This document shows, piece after piece, positions 50,432 through 58,681 of a stretch of 64,000 nt of DNA (the first letter of the stretch is position 1; each line of letters begins with the position of its first letter). This stretch comes from Hassallia sp050875635. GTDB taxonomy: Bacteria; Cyanobacteriota; Cyanobacteriia; Cyanobacteriales; Nostocaceae. The position numbers and the translations under genes were made by a program. A model generated the notes under the pieces. The model saw nothing but the letters and a program-made list of their open reading frames with translations, made no database searches and was not told the DNA's origin. Where the stretch lies: positions 1-64,000 of the forward strand of contig NZ_JBPAOH010000028.1 in the NCBI RefSeq assembly GCF_050875635.1. Direction: 5' to 3'.

Positions 50432-50839
50432 ATGAAATTAAGCACCGATAGAGAATACTTGTACTTTCTGCCAAACGCCAGTTTAACCAAGAGACTCATT
50501 CAACATCTGCACGCCAAACCGGAAATACCCGTTTTCTGTGTGACGATAATTCATGAGATTGATGGCTGGTTAGTGCGAATCAAGCTAAATAGTCAGATTA
50601 CGCCTTTGGAATCTGGAAACCTTCGAGCTTTTTTAAATGAATTAGGAATTAGCTACGAGCCACAAAAGCGTTTGCAGATGGCACTTCTAAGTTTAGAATC
50701 TGGGCAGTGTCCTGTAAAAACGATGCGTCGCTACCAAATATCGATTGTCTCTCACGGTAGCCCTAATAAAGAGGAAATTGAAGCGTTTCGGGAGCAGTTT
50801 GTCAAAAAATTAGGCTATTGCCCGCAAACTCTGGTGTAA
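50432..50839 (+). CDS. Conserved hypothetical protein (paralogue of gene at 5848)
   Basis: The 135-residue protein is about two-thirds identical to the product of the gene at 5848-6261 by eye. Shared blocks are EYLYFLPNASLT, ITIIHEIDGWLVRIK-like sequence, RAFLNELGISYEP, LESGQCPVKTMRRYQ and EIEAFREQFVKKLGYCPQTL. I cannot name the family. It is soluble, and the two Cys in GQCPV and GYCPQ are conserved between copies. AAGGAG lies 7 bases before the ATG. Presumably it arose by duplication within the genome; the copies are 44 kb apart. Confidence 0.72.
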   Translation: MKLSTDREYLYFLPNASLTKRLIQHLHAKPEIPVFCVTIIHEIDGWLVRIKLNSQITPLESGNLRAFLNELGISYEPQKRLQMALLSLESGQCPVKTMRRYQISIVSHGSPNKEEIEAFREQFVKKLGYCPQTLV

Positions 50840-51059
50840 GCTAATCGATTTTTGATTTATTTTGCCTTGCCAAAAAATTATAGGTTTGCGCGGTATTATT
50901 TGCATCATACTTAAGATATAGATTTTTTTGACTTGGGAAGAAAATTTGTAGATTTCTTTGGCGTTGGTGTACCGTCTTTAAGACAAGCGATGCCTACGGC
51001 AACCCTTGATCGGGAACGCTCTCAATTTCACGTACTCTGTTACAATTTATGAATCAAGC

Positions 51060-51651
51060 TGGCGGTAACGACTTGCTCGACTGCGATCGCCAGTTCTGGG
51101 AAAGTCTATGAGATAATGCGATCGGACTCCTTATTTGTTGAACTTGATATTCTCCGTTAATTAACTGGTAAACAAAAACCGAGGGAACTTTCGGATTACC
51201 AAGATAATTGCGGGAGGCTATAGCTAGATAATCAACAATCCAAGAAGAAAGCAATACCCAGCCGTTGATACTCGTCTAACTTATCAACGTAATCATCTTC
51301 CCAGTTAGTTGATACGACTTCTACAGCAAGTTGTATCGGTTCAATTAAAGCGCCTGCTAATACATTTTCGTTCCATACAGAAGCAAGAACTACACCCACA
51401 TCAGGGTTTCTACCTTGTTCTTTTCCACTTGCCGTTCTAGTTCTGAAGACTATATCCTTATCAACAATGTAATCTAGTCCCAAGCGGTCAATTTCATTAT
51501 TAAAAGCAAACATTAAAAATCTGGCTACATTCTTATCTGCTCTAGTCGCTTCCACCTGAACCAGATCGCCATTCACAAGTTCAAAGATACCATAGCCATC
51601 TGGGTACTGGGCGAGAAATTCCTCAAAAGTCAGCTTCTTGGTGGTTAGCAT
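51060..51651 (-). pseudogene. Frameshifted Uma2 family gene
   Basis: The N-terminal 139 residues (FEEFLAQYPDGYGIFELVNG, NPDVGVVLASVWNE, IQLAVEVVSTNWEDDYVDKL, EYQRLGIAFFLDC) read in one frame to 51232. The continuation WIVDYLAIASRNYLGNPKVP and onward reads in a different frame, overlapping at 51232-51254. In intact family members EYQRLGI is followed directly by a WIVDY strand. A single insertion or deletion near 51240 would restore the frame. It is either a recent pseudogene or a sequencing error. It would be the fourth Uma2 gene of the window. Confidence 0.75.
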
Positions 51652-51731
51652 AAAACCTCCGCGCTTTTGTAATTAGCTCAATTTATTTCTTTTAGCTTAT
51701 AATTAGGGATCGTGTCGAATTAAGTTAGTTT

Positions 51732-51929
51732 ATGCCCAAACTAAAAACCCGTAAAGCAGCGGCGAAACGATTCCGCGTTACCGCTACAGGTAAAATTATG
51801 CGTCGCAAAGCCTTCAAAAATCACCTTCTAGAGCACAAAACTACTAGTAAAAAGCAGAAATTGTCAAAAATGGCAGTTGTAGACGAACGCGATGCTGAAA
51901 ATGTACGCTTAATGCTTCCCTATTTGTAA
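51732..51929 (+). CDS. rpmI: Ribosomal protein L35
   Basis: The 65-residue basic protein (PKLKTRKAAAKRFRVTATGK, then RRKAFKNHLLEHKTTSKKQK) is L35 of the large ribosomal subunit. Length and sequence are normal. It is followed 19 bases later by rplT, the usual order, and the two are co-transcribed. infC is not in this window; cyanobacteria often have it elsewhere. The gene has about 80 bases of AT-rich leader after the broken Uma2 gene. Confidence 0.97.
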   Translation: MPKLKTRKAAAKRFRVTATGKIMRRKAFKNHLLEHKTTSKKQKLSKMAVVDERDAENVRLMLPYL

Positions 51930-51948
51930 ATTAATCCCAAATTAAACA

Positions 51949-52305
51949 ATGACAAGAGTAAAACGCGGTAACGTTGCTCGTAAACGCCGCAAAAAAATTC
52001 TCAAATTAGCCAAAGGCTTTCGCGGTTCTCACTCAACTTTGTTTAGAACCGCTAATCAACAAGTGATGAAAGCGCTGCGGAGTGCTTATCGCGATCGCAA
52101 AAACCGCAAACGCGATTTTCGTCGTCTGTGGATCACCCGCATTAACGCCGCCGCACGCCTACACGGTTTGAGTTACAGTCAGTTGATGGGCAATCTCAAA
52201 AAAGCCAACATCGAACTCAATCGCAAAATGTTAGCGCAAATGGCAGTCCTCGATCCGGCAGGTTTCAGCAAAGTCGCAGAATTAGCCAGCCAAGTTACAA
52301 AATAA
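51949..52305 (+). CDS. rplT: Ribosomal protein L20
   Basis: The 118-residue basic protein begins TRVKRGNVARKRRKKILKLA and has GFRGSHSTLFRTANQQVMKAL, YRDRKNRKRDFRRLWITRIN and LHGLSYSQLMGNLKKANIEL. It is L20, which binds 23S rRNA early in 50S assembly. It follows rpmI in the normal order. In other bacteria L20 represses its own operon through the leader; no such leader structure was identified here. The next gene starts within a few bases. Confidence 0.97.
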   Translation: MTRVKRGNVARKRRKKILKLAKGFRGSHSTLFRTANQQVMKALRSAYRDRKNRKRDFRRLWITRINAAARLHGLSYSQLMGNLKKANIELNRKMLAQMAVLDPAGFSKVAELASQVTK

Positions 52306-52316
52306 AGGTGCAACGG

Positions 52317-53156
52317 ATGAATAACGGATGTAACAGATGGAAAGCAATTACTCAGTTACATCTGGTATTATCCGCTACTATAATTATTTGGTTGAACTGT
52401 TCGTTTGCAGACAGCCAATTAATTGCAAATGCGGCAGAAATGCCAGAAATTCAGCAGCGCGGCTACTTAAAAGTTGCGGTAAAAAGTAATTTACGACCGT
52501 TGGGATTTACTGATGTCAGCGGCAAACTGCAAGGTTTAGAAATTGACCTAGCTGTGATGTTAGCGCAAGACTTATTAGGCAAAACTGATGCAGTCAAGTT
52601 AAAACCTGTCAGCAATCGCGATCGCATGACTGTAGTTTTAAATAATCAAGTTGATCTGACTATAGCTAGAGTCACAGCAACTTCTTCACGCGCTCGTTTA
52701 GTTAGCTTCAGTGTTCCCTACTATTTTGATGGGACTGTATTACTTACCAAAGATGCTTCAGCGCAACGGCTTGCGGATTTTGCTAGACGAAAAATAGCCG
52801 TTTTGAAAAAGTCCAGCACGATTGCGGAAGTGAAATATTATATACCAACTGCCGAATTAGTGGGAGTGAATTCTTACGAAGAAGCGCGATCGCTTTTAGA
52901 AAAGAATACCGCAGATGCTTTTGCCGCAGATGCCAGCGTCCTCAGCGGTTGGGTGCAACAATATCCTGAATATCGCTTACTTTCAACCAAACTATCAACA
53001 CAACCCTTATCGGTAGTAATGCCCAAAGGATTGCAGTACGATGAATTGCGACAGCGAGTAAATGAAGCGATCGCTCGTTATATAGCAAAAGGTTGGCTTG
53101 CTGAACGCATAAAATACTGGGGATTACCTCAATCAGAGTTAGGAGTTAAAAGTTAG
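52317..53156 (+). CDS. Periplasmic solute-binding protein (family 3, amino-acid-like)
   Basis: From ATG 52317 the protein has 279 residues; GTG 52308 would add three. A signal peptide (LVLSATIIIWLNCSFADSQL) is followed by RGYLKVAVKSNLRPLGFTDV and GKLQGLEIDLAVMLAQDLLG. Further blocks are LNNQVDLTIARVTATSSRAR and VSFSVPYYFDGTVLLTKD. These are the blocks of family-3 extracellular solute-binding proteins. It probably binds amino acids or similar compounds for an ABC transporter, but no transporter genes are beside it. It starts 12 bases after rplT and may be co-transcribed with it. Confidence 0.82.
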   Translation: MNNGCNRWKAITQLHLVLSATIIIWLNCSFADSQLIANAAEMPEIQQRGYLKVAVKSNLRPLGFTDVSGKLQGLEIDLAVMLAQDLLGKTDAVKLKPVSNRDRMTVVLNNQVDLTIARVTATSSRARLVSFSVPYYFDGTVLLTKDASAQRLADFARRKIAVLKKSSTIAEVKYYIPTAELVGVNSYEEARSLLEKNTADAFAADASVLSGWVQQYPEYRLLSTKLSTQPLSVVMPKGLQYDELRQRVNEAIARYIAKGWLAERIKYWGLPQSELGVKS

Positions 53157-53272
53157 GAGTTATGAGTTAGGAGTTATGAGTTAAAAGTTATTACTCTTTT
53201 TGTCTCCTTGTCCCCTTGTCCTCCTTGTCCTCCTTGTCCCCTTGTCCCTAATCCCCAGTCCCTAATTTTAAT
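53140..53272. repeat. AGTTAGG and CCTTGTC short tandem repeats
   Basis: GAGTTAGGAGTTAAAA-type heptamers overlap the end of the solute-binding gene, followed by TCCTTGTCC-type units (53204-53250). An in-frame ATG at 53208 of the TPR gene lies within the second array. Confidence 0.65.
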
Positions 53273-53279
53273 AAAGGCA

Positions 53280-53804
53280 ATGGATAACAATCTAGCGGTT
53301 TTTTATCTCTCAATTTTCGTTCTGTTGCTTGGCTTCGCAGTCGTGAACATTTTTCGCGAAGTGTTCAAAAGTCGCAGAATGGAAAGCTCAATGTCACGCT
53401 TGCGGAAAAAACTAAGTACACAAAAGGGTACGACTCAAGAATATTATGAGTTAGCGAGTATTTATTCTGAAAAGAAAGTGTTTTCTCAAGCGATCGCACT
53501 TTTTCAAAAAGCCCTCAAAGCCGCTGAAGAAGAAGGCGAAGAAAATACCGCCCCGATTTATAATGCACTGGGGTATACTTACTTCGCACAAGAGCAGTAT
53601 GATTTAGCGATTCGTCAATACAAAGAAGCGCTTAAATCTAAACCTGAGTATGTAACAGCTATGAATAATCTCGCTCATGCCTACGAGAAAAAGAATTTAA
53701 ATGCTCAAGCTTTGGAAATGTACGAACAAGCACTGAAAATTGATGCAAATAACGCTACGGCAAAACGCCGCGCTCAATCTTTGCGGCGCTTGGTTTCTGC
53801 GTAG
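53280..53804 (+). CDS. Ycf37-like TPR protein (photosystem I assembly)
   Basis: From ATG 53280 the protein has 174 residues, the size of Synechocystis Slr0171 (Ycf37). Residues 7-25 are a membrane anchor (VFYLSIFVLLLGFAVVNIF). Then come RLRKKLSTQKGTTQEYYELA and three TPR units (residues about 58-165), including YNALGYTYFAQEQYDLAIRQ, YKEALKSKPEYVTAMNNLAH and YEQALKIDANNATAKRRAQS. Ycf37 helps assemble or stabilise photosystem I at the thylakoid membrane. An upstream ATG at 53208 lies in tandem repeats and is rejected. chlB follows after 341 bases. Confidence 0.75.
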   Translation: MDNNLAVFYLSIFVLLLGFAVVNIFREVFKSRRMESSMSRLRKKLSTQKGTTQEYYELASIYSEKKVFSQAIALFQKALKAAEEEGEENTAPIYNALGYTYFAQEQYDLAIRQYKEALKSKPEYVTAMNNLAHAYEKKNLNAQALEMYEQALKIDANNATAKRRAQSLRRLVSA

Positions 53805-54145
53805 TTAGGGACTGGGGACTAGGGACTGAATATTTGATGAATGCAAAATGGCTGAAATTTATTCATAATTTTCACCTAATGCCCAGTCCCTAGCCCCTAA
53901 TCCCCAGTCTTTATTTATACGAAATTTTCTAAATAATTAAGAATTATATAAGTTTGGACAACACAAATGTTGTTTAAATATGAAGTTGAATGCCAATCAG
54001 CAACAACGTTTGAGCGATCGCTATTTGTGTAAAGTCCTGTAAGCGTCTATTCCCTAAGAACTGCAACATTTGAGAGAATCAGAGACGATTTAACAATCAA
54101 GCACTTATTGTCCATGTTGGTTTCAATTAAAGGGAGAACACAGTA
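53805..54145. other. Intergenic region upstream of chlB
   Basis: GGGACTGGGGACTAGGGACT (53809-53828) and the complementary CCCAGTCCCTAGCCCC (53881-53896) form a repeat hairpin, a likely terminator for the ycf37-like gene. The remaining 230 bases are the chlB leader; AAAGGGAGAA lies 9 bases before its ATG. No further gene was seen. Confidence 0.6.
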
Positions 54146-55672
54146 ATGAAATTGGCTTACTGGATGTATGCTGGTCCCGCCCACATAGGCACACTGCGGA
54201 TCGCCAGTTCTTTTAAAAACGTTCATGCGATCATGCACGCTCCACTCGGCGATGACTATTTTAACGTTATGCGTTCCATGTTAGAGCGCGAGCGGAACTT
54301 CACCCCGGTGACAACCAGCGTCGTAGATCGCAACGTTTTAGCGCGGGGTTCTCAAGAAAAAGTGGTAGATAACATCACCCGCAAAGACGCTGAGGAACAC
54401 CCCGATTTAATTGTGTTGACTCCTACTTGCACCTCTAGTATTCTCCAAGAAGATTTGCACAACTTTGTGGAGCGAGCGCAGTTAGAAGCAAAAGGCGATA
54501 TCATGCTAGCGGATGTGAACCACTACCGCTTCAACGAATTGCAAGCCGCCGATCGCACTTTGCAACAAATCGTTCAATATTACATTGAGAAAGCTCGCAA
54601 AAAAGGCGAACTGCCAGAAGGAAAAACCGAAAAACCCTCAGTTAACATCATCGGTTCTTCTACCCTTGGTTTCCACAACCAGCACGACTGCACCGAACTC
54701 AAGCGGTTGATGGCTGACTTGGGAATCGAGGTAAATACCGTCATTCCCGAAGGCGCTTCGGTGTACGATATTAAGAAGATGCCCCGCGCCTGGTTTAACC
54801 TCGCACCTTACCGCGAACTCGGTTTAATGGCGGCTAATTATCTCGAAGCCGAATTCGGCATTCCCTGCGTAGATATTACGCCAATGGGTGTAGTAGAAAC
54901 TGCAAGATGTATCCGTAAAATTCAGCAGGTGATAAACGCCCAAGGCGCTGATGTAGATTACGAAGAGTTCATCAACGAGCAAACTTTGCATGTATCCCAG
55001 GCTGCATGGTTCTCGCGTTCGATTGACTGTCAGAACTTGACCGGTAAGAAAGCAGTAGTGTTTGGTGATAATACCCACGCTGCGGCGATGACCAAGATTT
55101 TAGCACGGGAGATGGGAATTCATGTAGTATGGGCGGGAACCTACTGCAAATATGATGCTGACTGGTTCCGCGAACAGGTGAGCGAGTATTGCGATGAAGT
55201 GCTGATTACTGAAGATCATGGCGCAATTGGCGACGCGATCGCTCGCGTCGAACCTTCAGCCATTTTCGGCACCCAAATGGAACGCCACGTAGGTAAACGT
55301 TTGGATATTCCTTGTGGCGTAATTGCTGCACCGATCCACATTCAGAACTTCCCCCTTGGTTACAAACCATTCATGGGTTATGAAGGGACAAATCAGATTG
55401 CAGATTTGGTGTATAATTCCTTCACTTTGGGAATGGAAGACCATCTATTAGAAATCTTCGGCGGACACGATACCAAAGAAGTGATTACCAAAGGAATTTC
55501 GGCGGAATCTGACTTGAACTGGACAAAAGATGGTTTGGCAGAATTGAATAAGATTCCTGGATTTGTGCGGGGGAAAGTGAAGCGAAATACCGAGAAATTT
55601 GCACGCGATCGCGGATTTAAAGATATCAACGTCGAAGTACTGTACGCCGCGAAAGAATCCGTCGGAGCGTAA
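54146..55672 (+). CDS. chlB: Light-independent protochlorophyllide reductase subunit B
   Basis: The 508-residue protein is the ChlB subunit of the dark-operative enzyme. It begins MKLAYWMYAGPAHIGTLRIA, with LGDDYFNVMRSMLERERNFT, VLTPTCTSSILQEDL (the Cys that shares the NB cluster) and IIGSSTLGFHNQHDCTELKR. It ends with the ChlB-specific C-terminal region (WTKDGLAELNKIPGFVRGKV and onward). With ChlN it forms the catalytic component, with ChlL as reductase, reducing protochlorophyllide in the dark. chlL and chlN are not in this window. Length is normal. Confidence 0.97.
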   Translation: MKLAYWMYAGPAHIGTLRIASSFKNVHAIMHAPLGDDYFNVMRSMLERERNFTPVTTSVVDRNVLARGSQEKVVDNITRKDAEEHPDLIVLTPTCTSSILQEDLHNFVERAQLEAKGDIMLADVNHYRFNELQAADRTLQQIVQYYIEKARKKGELPEGKTEKPSVNIIGSSTLGFHNQHDCTELKRLMADLGIEVNTVIPEGASVYDIKKMPRAWFNLAPYRELGLMAANYLEAEFGIPCVDITPMGVVETARCIRKIQQVINAQGADVDYEEFINEQTLHVSQAAWFSRSIDCQNLTGKKAVVFGDNTHAAAMTKILAREMGIHVVWAGTYCKYDADWFREQVSEYCDEVLITEDHGAIGDAIARVEPSAIFGTQMERHVGKRLDIPCGVIAAPIHIQNFPLGYKPFMGYEGTNQIADLVYNSFTLGMEDHLLEIFGGHDTKEVITKGISAESDLNWTKDGLAELNKIPGFVRGKVKRNTEKFARDRGFKDINVEVLYAAKESVGA

Positions 55673-55719
55673 GTTAGAATTCAATTATCAGCTATAAACT
55701 GATAGCTAGGGTTTCATAA

Positions 55720-55746
55720 AAGAGTGTTCTTTCAAGGAACACTCTT
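55720..55746 (+). terminator. Rho-independent terminator of chlB
   Basis: AAGAGTGTTC and GAACACTCTT form a perfect 10-bp stem with a 7-base loop, 47 bases after the chlB stop, followed by a T-rich stretch (CCTGTTATTCTTTATT). Confidence 0.8.
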
Positions 55747-55808
55747 CCTGTTATTCTTTATTAAATAACTTTTCTTGTACAAAATAATTTAAGAAAAATG
55801 GCATACAT

Positions 55809-56099
55809 ATGAGCAGTAACCCACCAGCCAGCGGTTCTAATCAAAATAGACTGTACACCAGATTTATTACTATCCTAAAAATAATTCAGTTTATCGGCTT
55901 CTTCCTTACAGCTCTTTTTTTGATTGTATTTTTTTCATTCTTTGCTCATAATTTAACAATTGGTGGACCATTTGGAATAGTATTTTTAGGATATTTAATT
56001 TATGGGGTGATTACTTGTATTTCTATATATGTTTTTACAGGAGTCTTGATAGCAATCATCGACCTTCTAAGTCGTATAGAACGGAATACAAGACCTTAA
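55809..56099 (+). CDS. Small two-helix membrane protein
   Basis: The 96-residue protein has two long membrane helices: IQFIGFFLTALFLIVFFSFF (residues about 27-46) and IVFLGYLIYGVITCISIYVF (residues about 58-80). A short polar N terminus (residues 1-20) and a C-terminal stretch with basic residues (LLSRIERNTRP) complete it. I do not recognise a family. It stands alone after the chlB terminator. It is probably a real gene, but only weakly supported. Confidence 0.5.
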   Translation: MSSNPPASGSNQNRLYTRFITILKIIQFIGFFLTALFLIVFFSFFAHNLTIGGPFGIVFLGYLIYGVITCISIYVFTGVLIAIIDLLSRIERNTRP

Positions 56100-56247
56100 T
56101 AATAGATATATAGATTTTTGTAAAGATAATCTACTATTTTCACTTCATTAGCAGTATTTGTGCTAATTGGTGCGATCGCTTAACCGAAGTCACTATACCA
56201 CTTCGCTCACTGTCTATAATCATTGCAGTAGTTGGAAAACATAAAAA

Positions 56248-56474
56248 TGAATAAACCTGTATCTTTTCAAACTGTAATTGAATATGTTGAGGAACTATCG
56301 GAAGAAGAACAAAATTTGTTAATTGATCTGATTCAAAAGAGACGCATTGAAAAACGGCGTATGGAAATTGCCAAAAAAGCCACAGAGATATTAATAGCGC
56401 TGCGAACAGGTACAGCGAAACGTGGCACGCTTGCTGATTTGAAAGCTGATTTATTGACAGAAGATGAAGAATGA
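56248..56474 (+). CDS. Putative antitoxin of a RelE-type toxin-antitoxin pair
   Basis: The 80-residue frame opens with ATG 56232; an alternative start is not obvious, so the coding start may be 56232. The protein (VSFQTVIEYVEELSEEEQNL, then KRRIEKRRMEIAKKATEI) is mostly charged helices. Its stop overlaps the start of the RelE-like gene by 4 bases (ATGA at 56471). The small size and overlap with a toxin gene are the pattern of a type II antitoxin. No clear DNA-binding motif was found. Function is inferred from its partner. Confidence 0.65.
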
Positions 56475-56755
56475 AAACTCTAGTTTGGGACAAAAGTTTT
56501 AAGCGAGCTTTTAAGCGTACTGTTCGCAAAAACCCCCAGCTAGAAGAAAAAATTTTTGCAGTGTTGGAATTGTTAGCGAATGAGCCGTTTGCTCAATCCT
56601 TGAAAGCGCATAAATTACAGGGTCAATTAGAGGGATTATGGGCGTGTTCGGTTGAGTACGATTGCCGAATTATTTATAATTTTGAGCAGGATAGCGAGAC
56701 GCAGGAAGAATTAATTGTATTGATTGATATTGGTACACATGATGAAGTGTATTGA
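56471..56755 (+). CDS. RelE/YafQ-like mRNA interferase toxin
   Basis: The 94-residue protein begins VWDKSFKRAFKRTVRKNPQL and continues with KLQGQLEGLWACSVEYDCRI and IYNFEQDS, ending LIDIGTHDEVY. This is the compact RelE/YafQ fold with basic helices and the typical IGTHDEVY end (the terminal Tyr and His are likely active residues). It would cleave mRNA at the ribosome when free. The start overlaps the antitoxin stop by 4 bases. It is possibly intact and active. Confidence 0.8.
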   Translation: MKTLVWDKSFKRAFKRTVRKNPQLEEKIFAVLELLANEPFAQSLKAHKLQGQLEGLWACSVEYDCRIIYNFEQDSETQEELIVLIDIGTHDEVY

Positions 56756-56798
56756 ATAGCATAGTAAGTTGGACAAAGCGACCGCAAAACCCAATATA

Positions 56799-57038
56799 TT
56801 ACTGTTGCCAAGTTTCGCTAATATAGTTATTGTGATTTTCTCCTAAATCATAATTTTCAAATTTTAATGTACCAATCAGCGGCAATATTGGATCGGCTTC
56901 CAAGCTATTTGTTTGCTTTGCTGATTGAGTTAGAGATTGTAAAACTAATTCCTCTAAAGATAGATTGAGTTGTTCAGCCTGGATGGTTAATTGATGTTCT
57001 AAGTCATCTGGTAACTTTATTGTTAATGTTTTTGCCAT
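56799..57038 (-). CDS. Small RHH-like protein, possible antitoxin
   Basis: The 79-residue protein begins AKTLTIKLPDDLEHQLTIQA followed by EQLNLSLEELVLQSLTQ, a strand-helix-helix like ribbon-helix-helix antitoxins. The second half (GTLKFENYDLGENHNNYISE) is like the tail of antitoxins that neutralise PIN-domain toxins. No toxin gene is next to it. It lies convergent to the RelE-like gene with 44 bases between stops. Orphan antitoxin or remnant of a pair are both possible. Confidence 0.55.
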   Translation of the reverse strand: MAKTLTIKLPDDLEHQLTIQAEQLNLSLEELVLQSLTQSAKQTNSLEADPILPLIGTLKFENYDLGENHNNYISETWQQ

Positions 57039-57448
57039 TTTATTTTCCTTTACTAATCTAATTTTAATTTTAGCTGGCTTGCATTCTTAAAAACCCTGTT
57101 GTCCAATGGTATATAATAAACACTCATAAGTAAAATAAGTTAAATCAATAAATACAGAATTTTCCACTTATATTAAGGTGCGATGGGCAAAGCCCCGCTC
57201 CTAGGCGATGGTGAAACGCCCGCGTACCCGCGATCGCTTTGCCTTCAAACAAGCGCAGAATTTTTCTATGCCCTATGACCCATTCCCAAGATTGTACGAA
57301 AATTCGATACTCATGCTTTCAGGGGATGCGATCGCAATTTCGTAAGTGTAACTATAGAAAGTGTCCAATGTAAGAAAACGCTATCGTTGTCTAAATCTAG
57401 GATCAAGTTGTTGAAATAACAACTTTGACTTGTTGAGAAGGTACAACT
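57039..57448. other. 410-base intergenic region
   Basis: No gene was recognised. A repeat-like block of GCGATGGGCAAAGCCCCGCT and HIP1-containing sequence lies at 57179-57240. It resembles interspersed GC-rich palindromes of this genome type. The right part probably holds the promoter of the gene at 57449. Confidence 0.5.
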
Positions 57449-57847
57449 ATGAATCGAATCTTAAAACGCACATTTTTACCCAGCCTCTTAGCTGCCACTT
57501 TAACTGGTGTCACTTTAGTTCCAGCTAAACCCGCTGCTGCCGACGATCGCATACTTGAAGATGTCGGTATTGGTGCTGCCGCTGGCGTGGTATCAGGCGC
57601 TATTAGGGGACGTGGTTCGGTATTAAACAATGCTGTTAAAGGTGGTGCTGCTGGTGCTGCTGTTAATGGTGTTAACGGTACCAGAAGAAATCCCAGAAAC
57701 CGTAACTTGGGTCAAGATGTCGGAGTAGGTGCAGCCGCAGGTGGTGTCACTGGTGCAATTACTCGCGGTCGCAAAGATACTTTGGGTGATGTAGTCGATG
57801 GTGCAGCCGCAGGTGCAGCTATCCATATCTTGAGGAATAGAAAGTAA
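57449..57847 (+). CDS. Secreted glycine-zipper-like protein
   Basis: The 132-residue protein has a signal peptide (residues 1-31, LLAATLTGVTLVPAKPAAA) with AAA-D as the likely cleavage site. Three similar blocks follow: DVGIGAAAGVVSGAIRGRG, DVGVGAAAGGVTGAITRGR and a shorter VVDGAAAGAAIHI. They are rich in Gly and Ala at spaced positions, as in glycine-zipper membrane-associated proteins. The mature part is basic. It probably associates with a membrane outside the cytoplasm. Function is unknown. Confidence 0.65.
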   Translation: MNRILKRTFLPSLLAATLTGVTLVPAKPAAADDRILEDVGIGAAAGVVSGAIRGRGSVLNNAVKGGAAGAAVNGVNGTRRNPRNRNLGQDVGVGAAAGGVTGAITRGRKDTLGDVVDGAAAGAAIHILRNRK

Positions 57848-58153
57848 TTCGTTGTTCGTAATTGATAGCTGAATTACGAATTTGCCTTAATTCCCAAGCA
57901 TTGCTAAAAAATTATTCAGAGAAATCACGCCACAGCCACGTTACCATTACCTGAACGCTGTGGAATTGACAGTTAAGCCACATACAAACTAAGCCTGCGG
58001 TCAGCAGGCTTAGATGTAAAAAGTCCGCCTCAGTGCGGACTTTGTGTTTATAATTGTAGGAATTTGGGTAGAGTGCAATCGCCTGTGCTGCCAACTAATC
58101 ATATCCATCGCACAGTGCGTTCTAAAGATACAACTAAACTTAGAACGCGACCT
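57848..58153. other. Intergenic region with two stem-loops
   Basis: The region is non-coding apart from the two hairpins described next. It lies between the glycine-zipper gene and the convergent 71-residue gene. Confidence 0.55.
57991..58043. terminator. Tandem stem-loops, likely bidirectional terminator
   Basis: AAGCCTGC-ggtca-GCAGGCTT (57991-58011) is followed by AAAGTCCGC-ctcagt-GCGGACTTT (58020-58043). Both are perfect, with A- and T-tails, so they can end transcription from both convergent genes. Confidence 0.75.
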
Positions 58154-58369
58154 TTAGCCCTTCAACGCCTTTCTAAAATTGCGACGATAGGACGGATTTG
58201 TAACAAACAAAGCGGGCCATAACAAAGATAAACCAAGGCGATTGGGCAAACTTTTCGTAAAATTCGTTTGCTCAAATCCATTCCAAAACTTCCACACACC
58301 ATATAAATAAGCCGCCATCAAGCCGAGAATAATTAACTTAGGCATGGACACTCCATAAGCAACTGACAC
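58154..58369 (-). CDS. Small membrane protein
   Basis: The protein of 71 residues (ATG 58369) or 63 residues (ATG 58345) has one membrane helix (LIILGLMAAYLYGVWKFWNG) and a second hydrophobic patch (LGLSLLWPALFV). It ends basic (RRNFRKALKG). I do not recognise the family. The convergent neighbour shares the tandem terminator. Probably a real small gene in view of its conserved-looking end, but with limited support. Confidence 0.5.
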   Translation of the reverse strand: MSVAYGVSMPKLIILGLMAAYLYGVWKFWNGFEQTNFTKSLPNRLGLSLLWPALFVTNPSYRRNFRKALKG

Positions 58370-58421
58370 AATTCGAGAAAAGTATTCTCACACCCTCCAG
58401 TTTAAGATAGCCTCCCGGATT

Positions 58422-58537
58422 CGGGGAGAGGGGGGAGGGGGAGATGGGGGGACAAGTAGGGGTGGGGTTCCCCCACCCAATGCCCAATGCCCAATGCCCA
58501 ATGCCCAATGCCCAATGCCCATTCCCCATTCCCCAAC
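58422..58537. repeat. G-rich and CCCAATG short tandem repeats
   Basis: GGGGAGAGGGGGGAGG-type sequence (58422-58450) and GGTGGGG/CCCCACC arms are followed by six CCCAATG heptamers (58476-58520). Same class as at 17225. They lie between the 71-residue gene and the ManC-like gene. Confidence 0.7.
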
Positions 58538-58681
58538 TTTTGAGTATATCTACTTATTCCTTGACAGATGCATCTTGTGGAAGTTCCTAAAATATTAAGA
58601 TCCATAGGAGACTAAAGAATAGCAGAACATATCTCACGGGTCTTGAAGCAGCAAGAGCGCTCACATAGCTAAGGAGGATTT

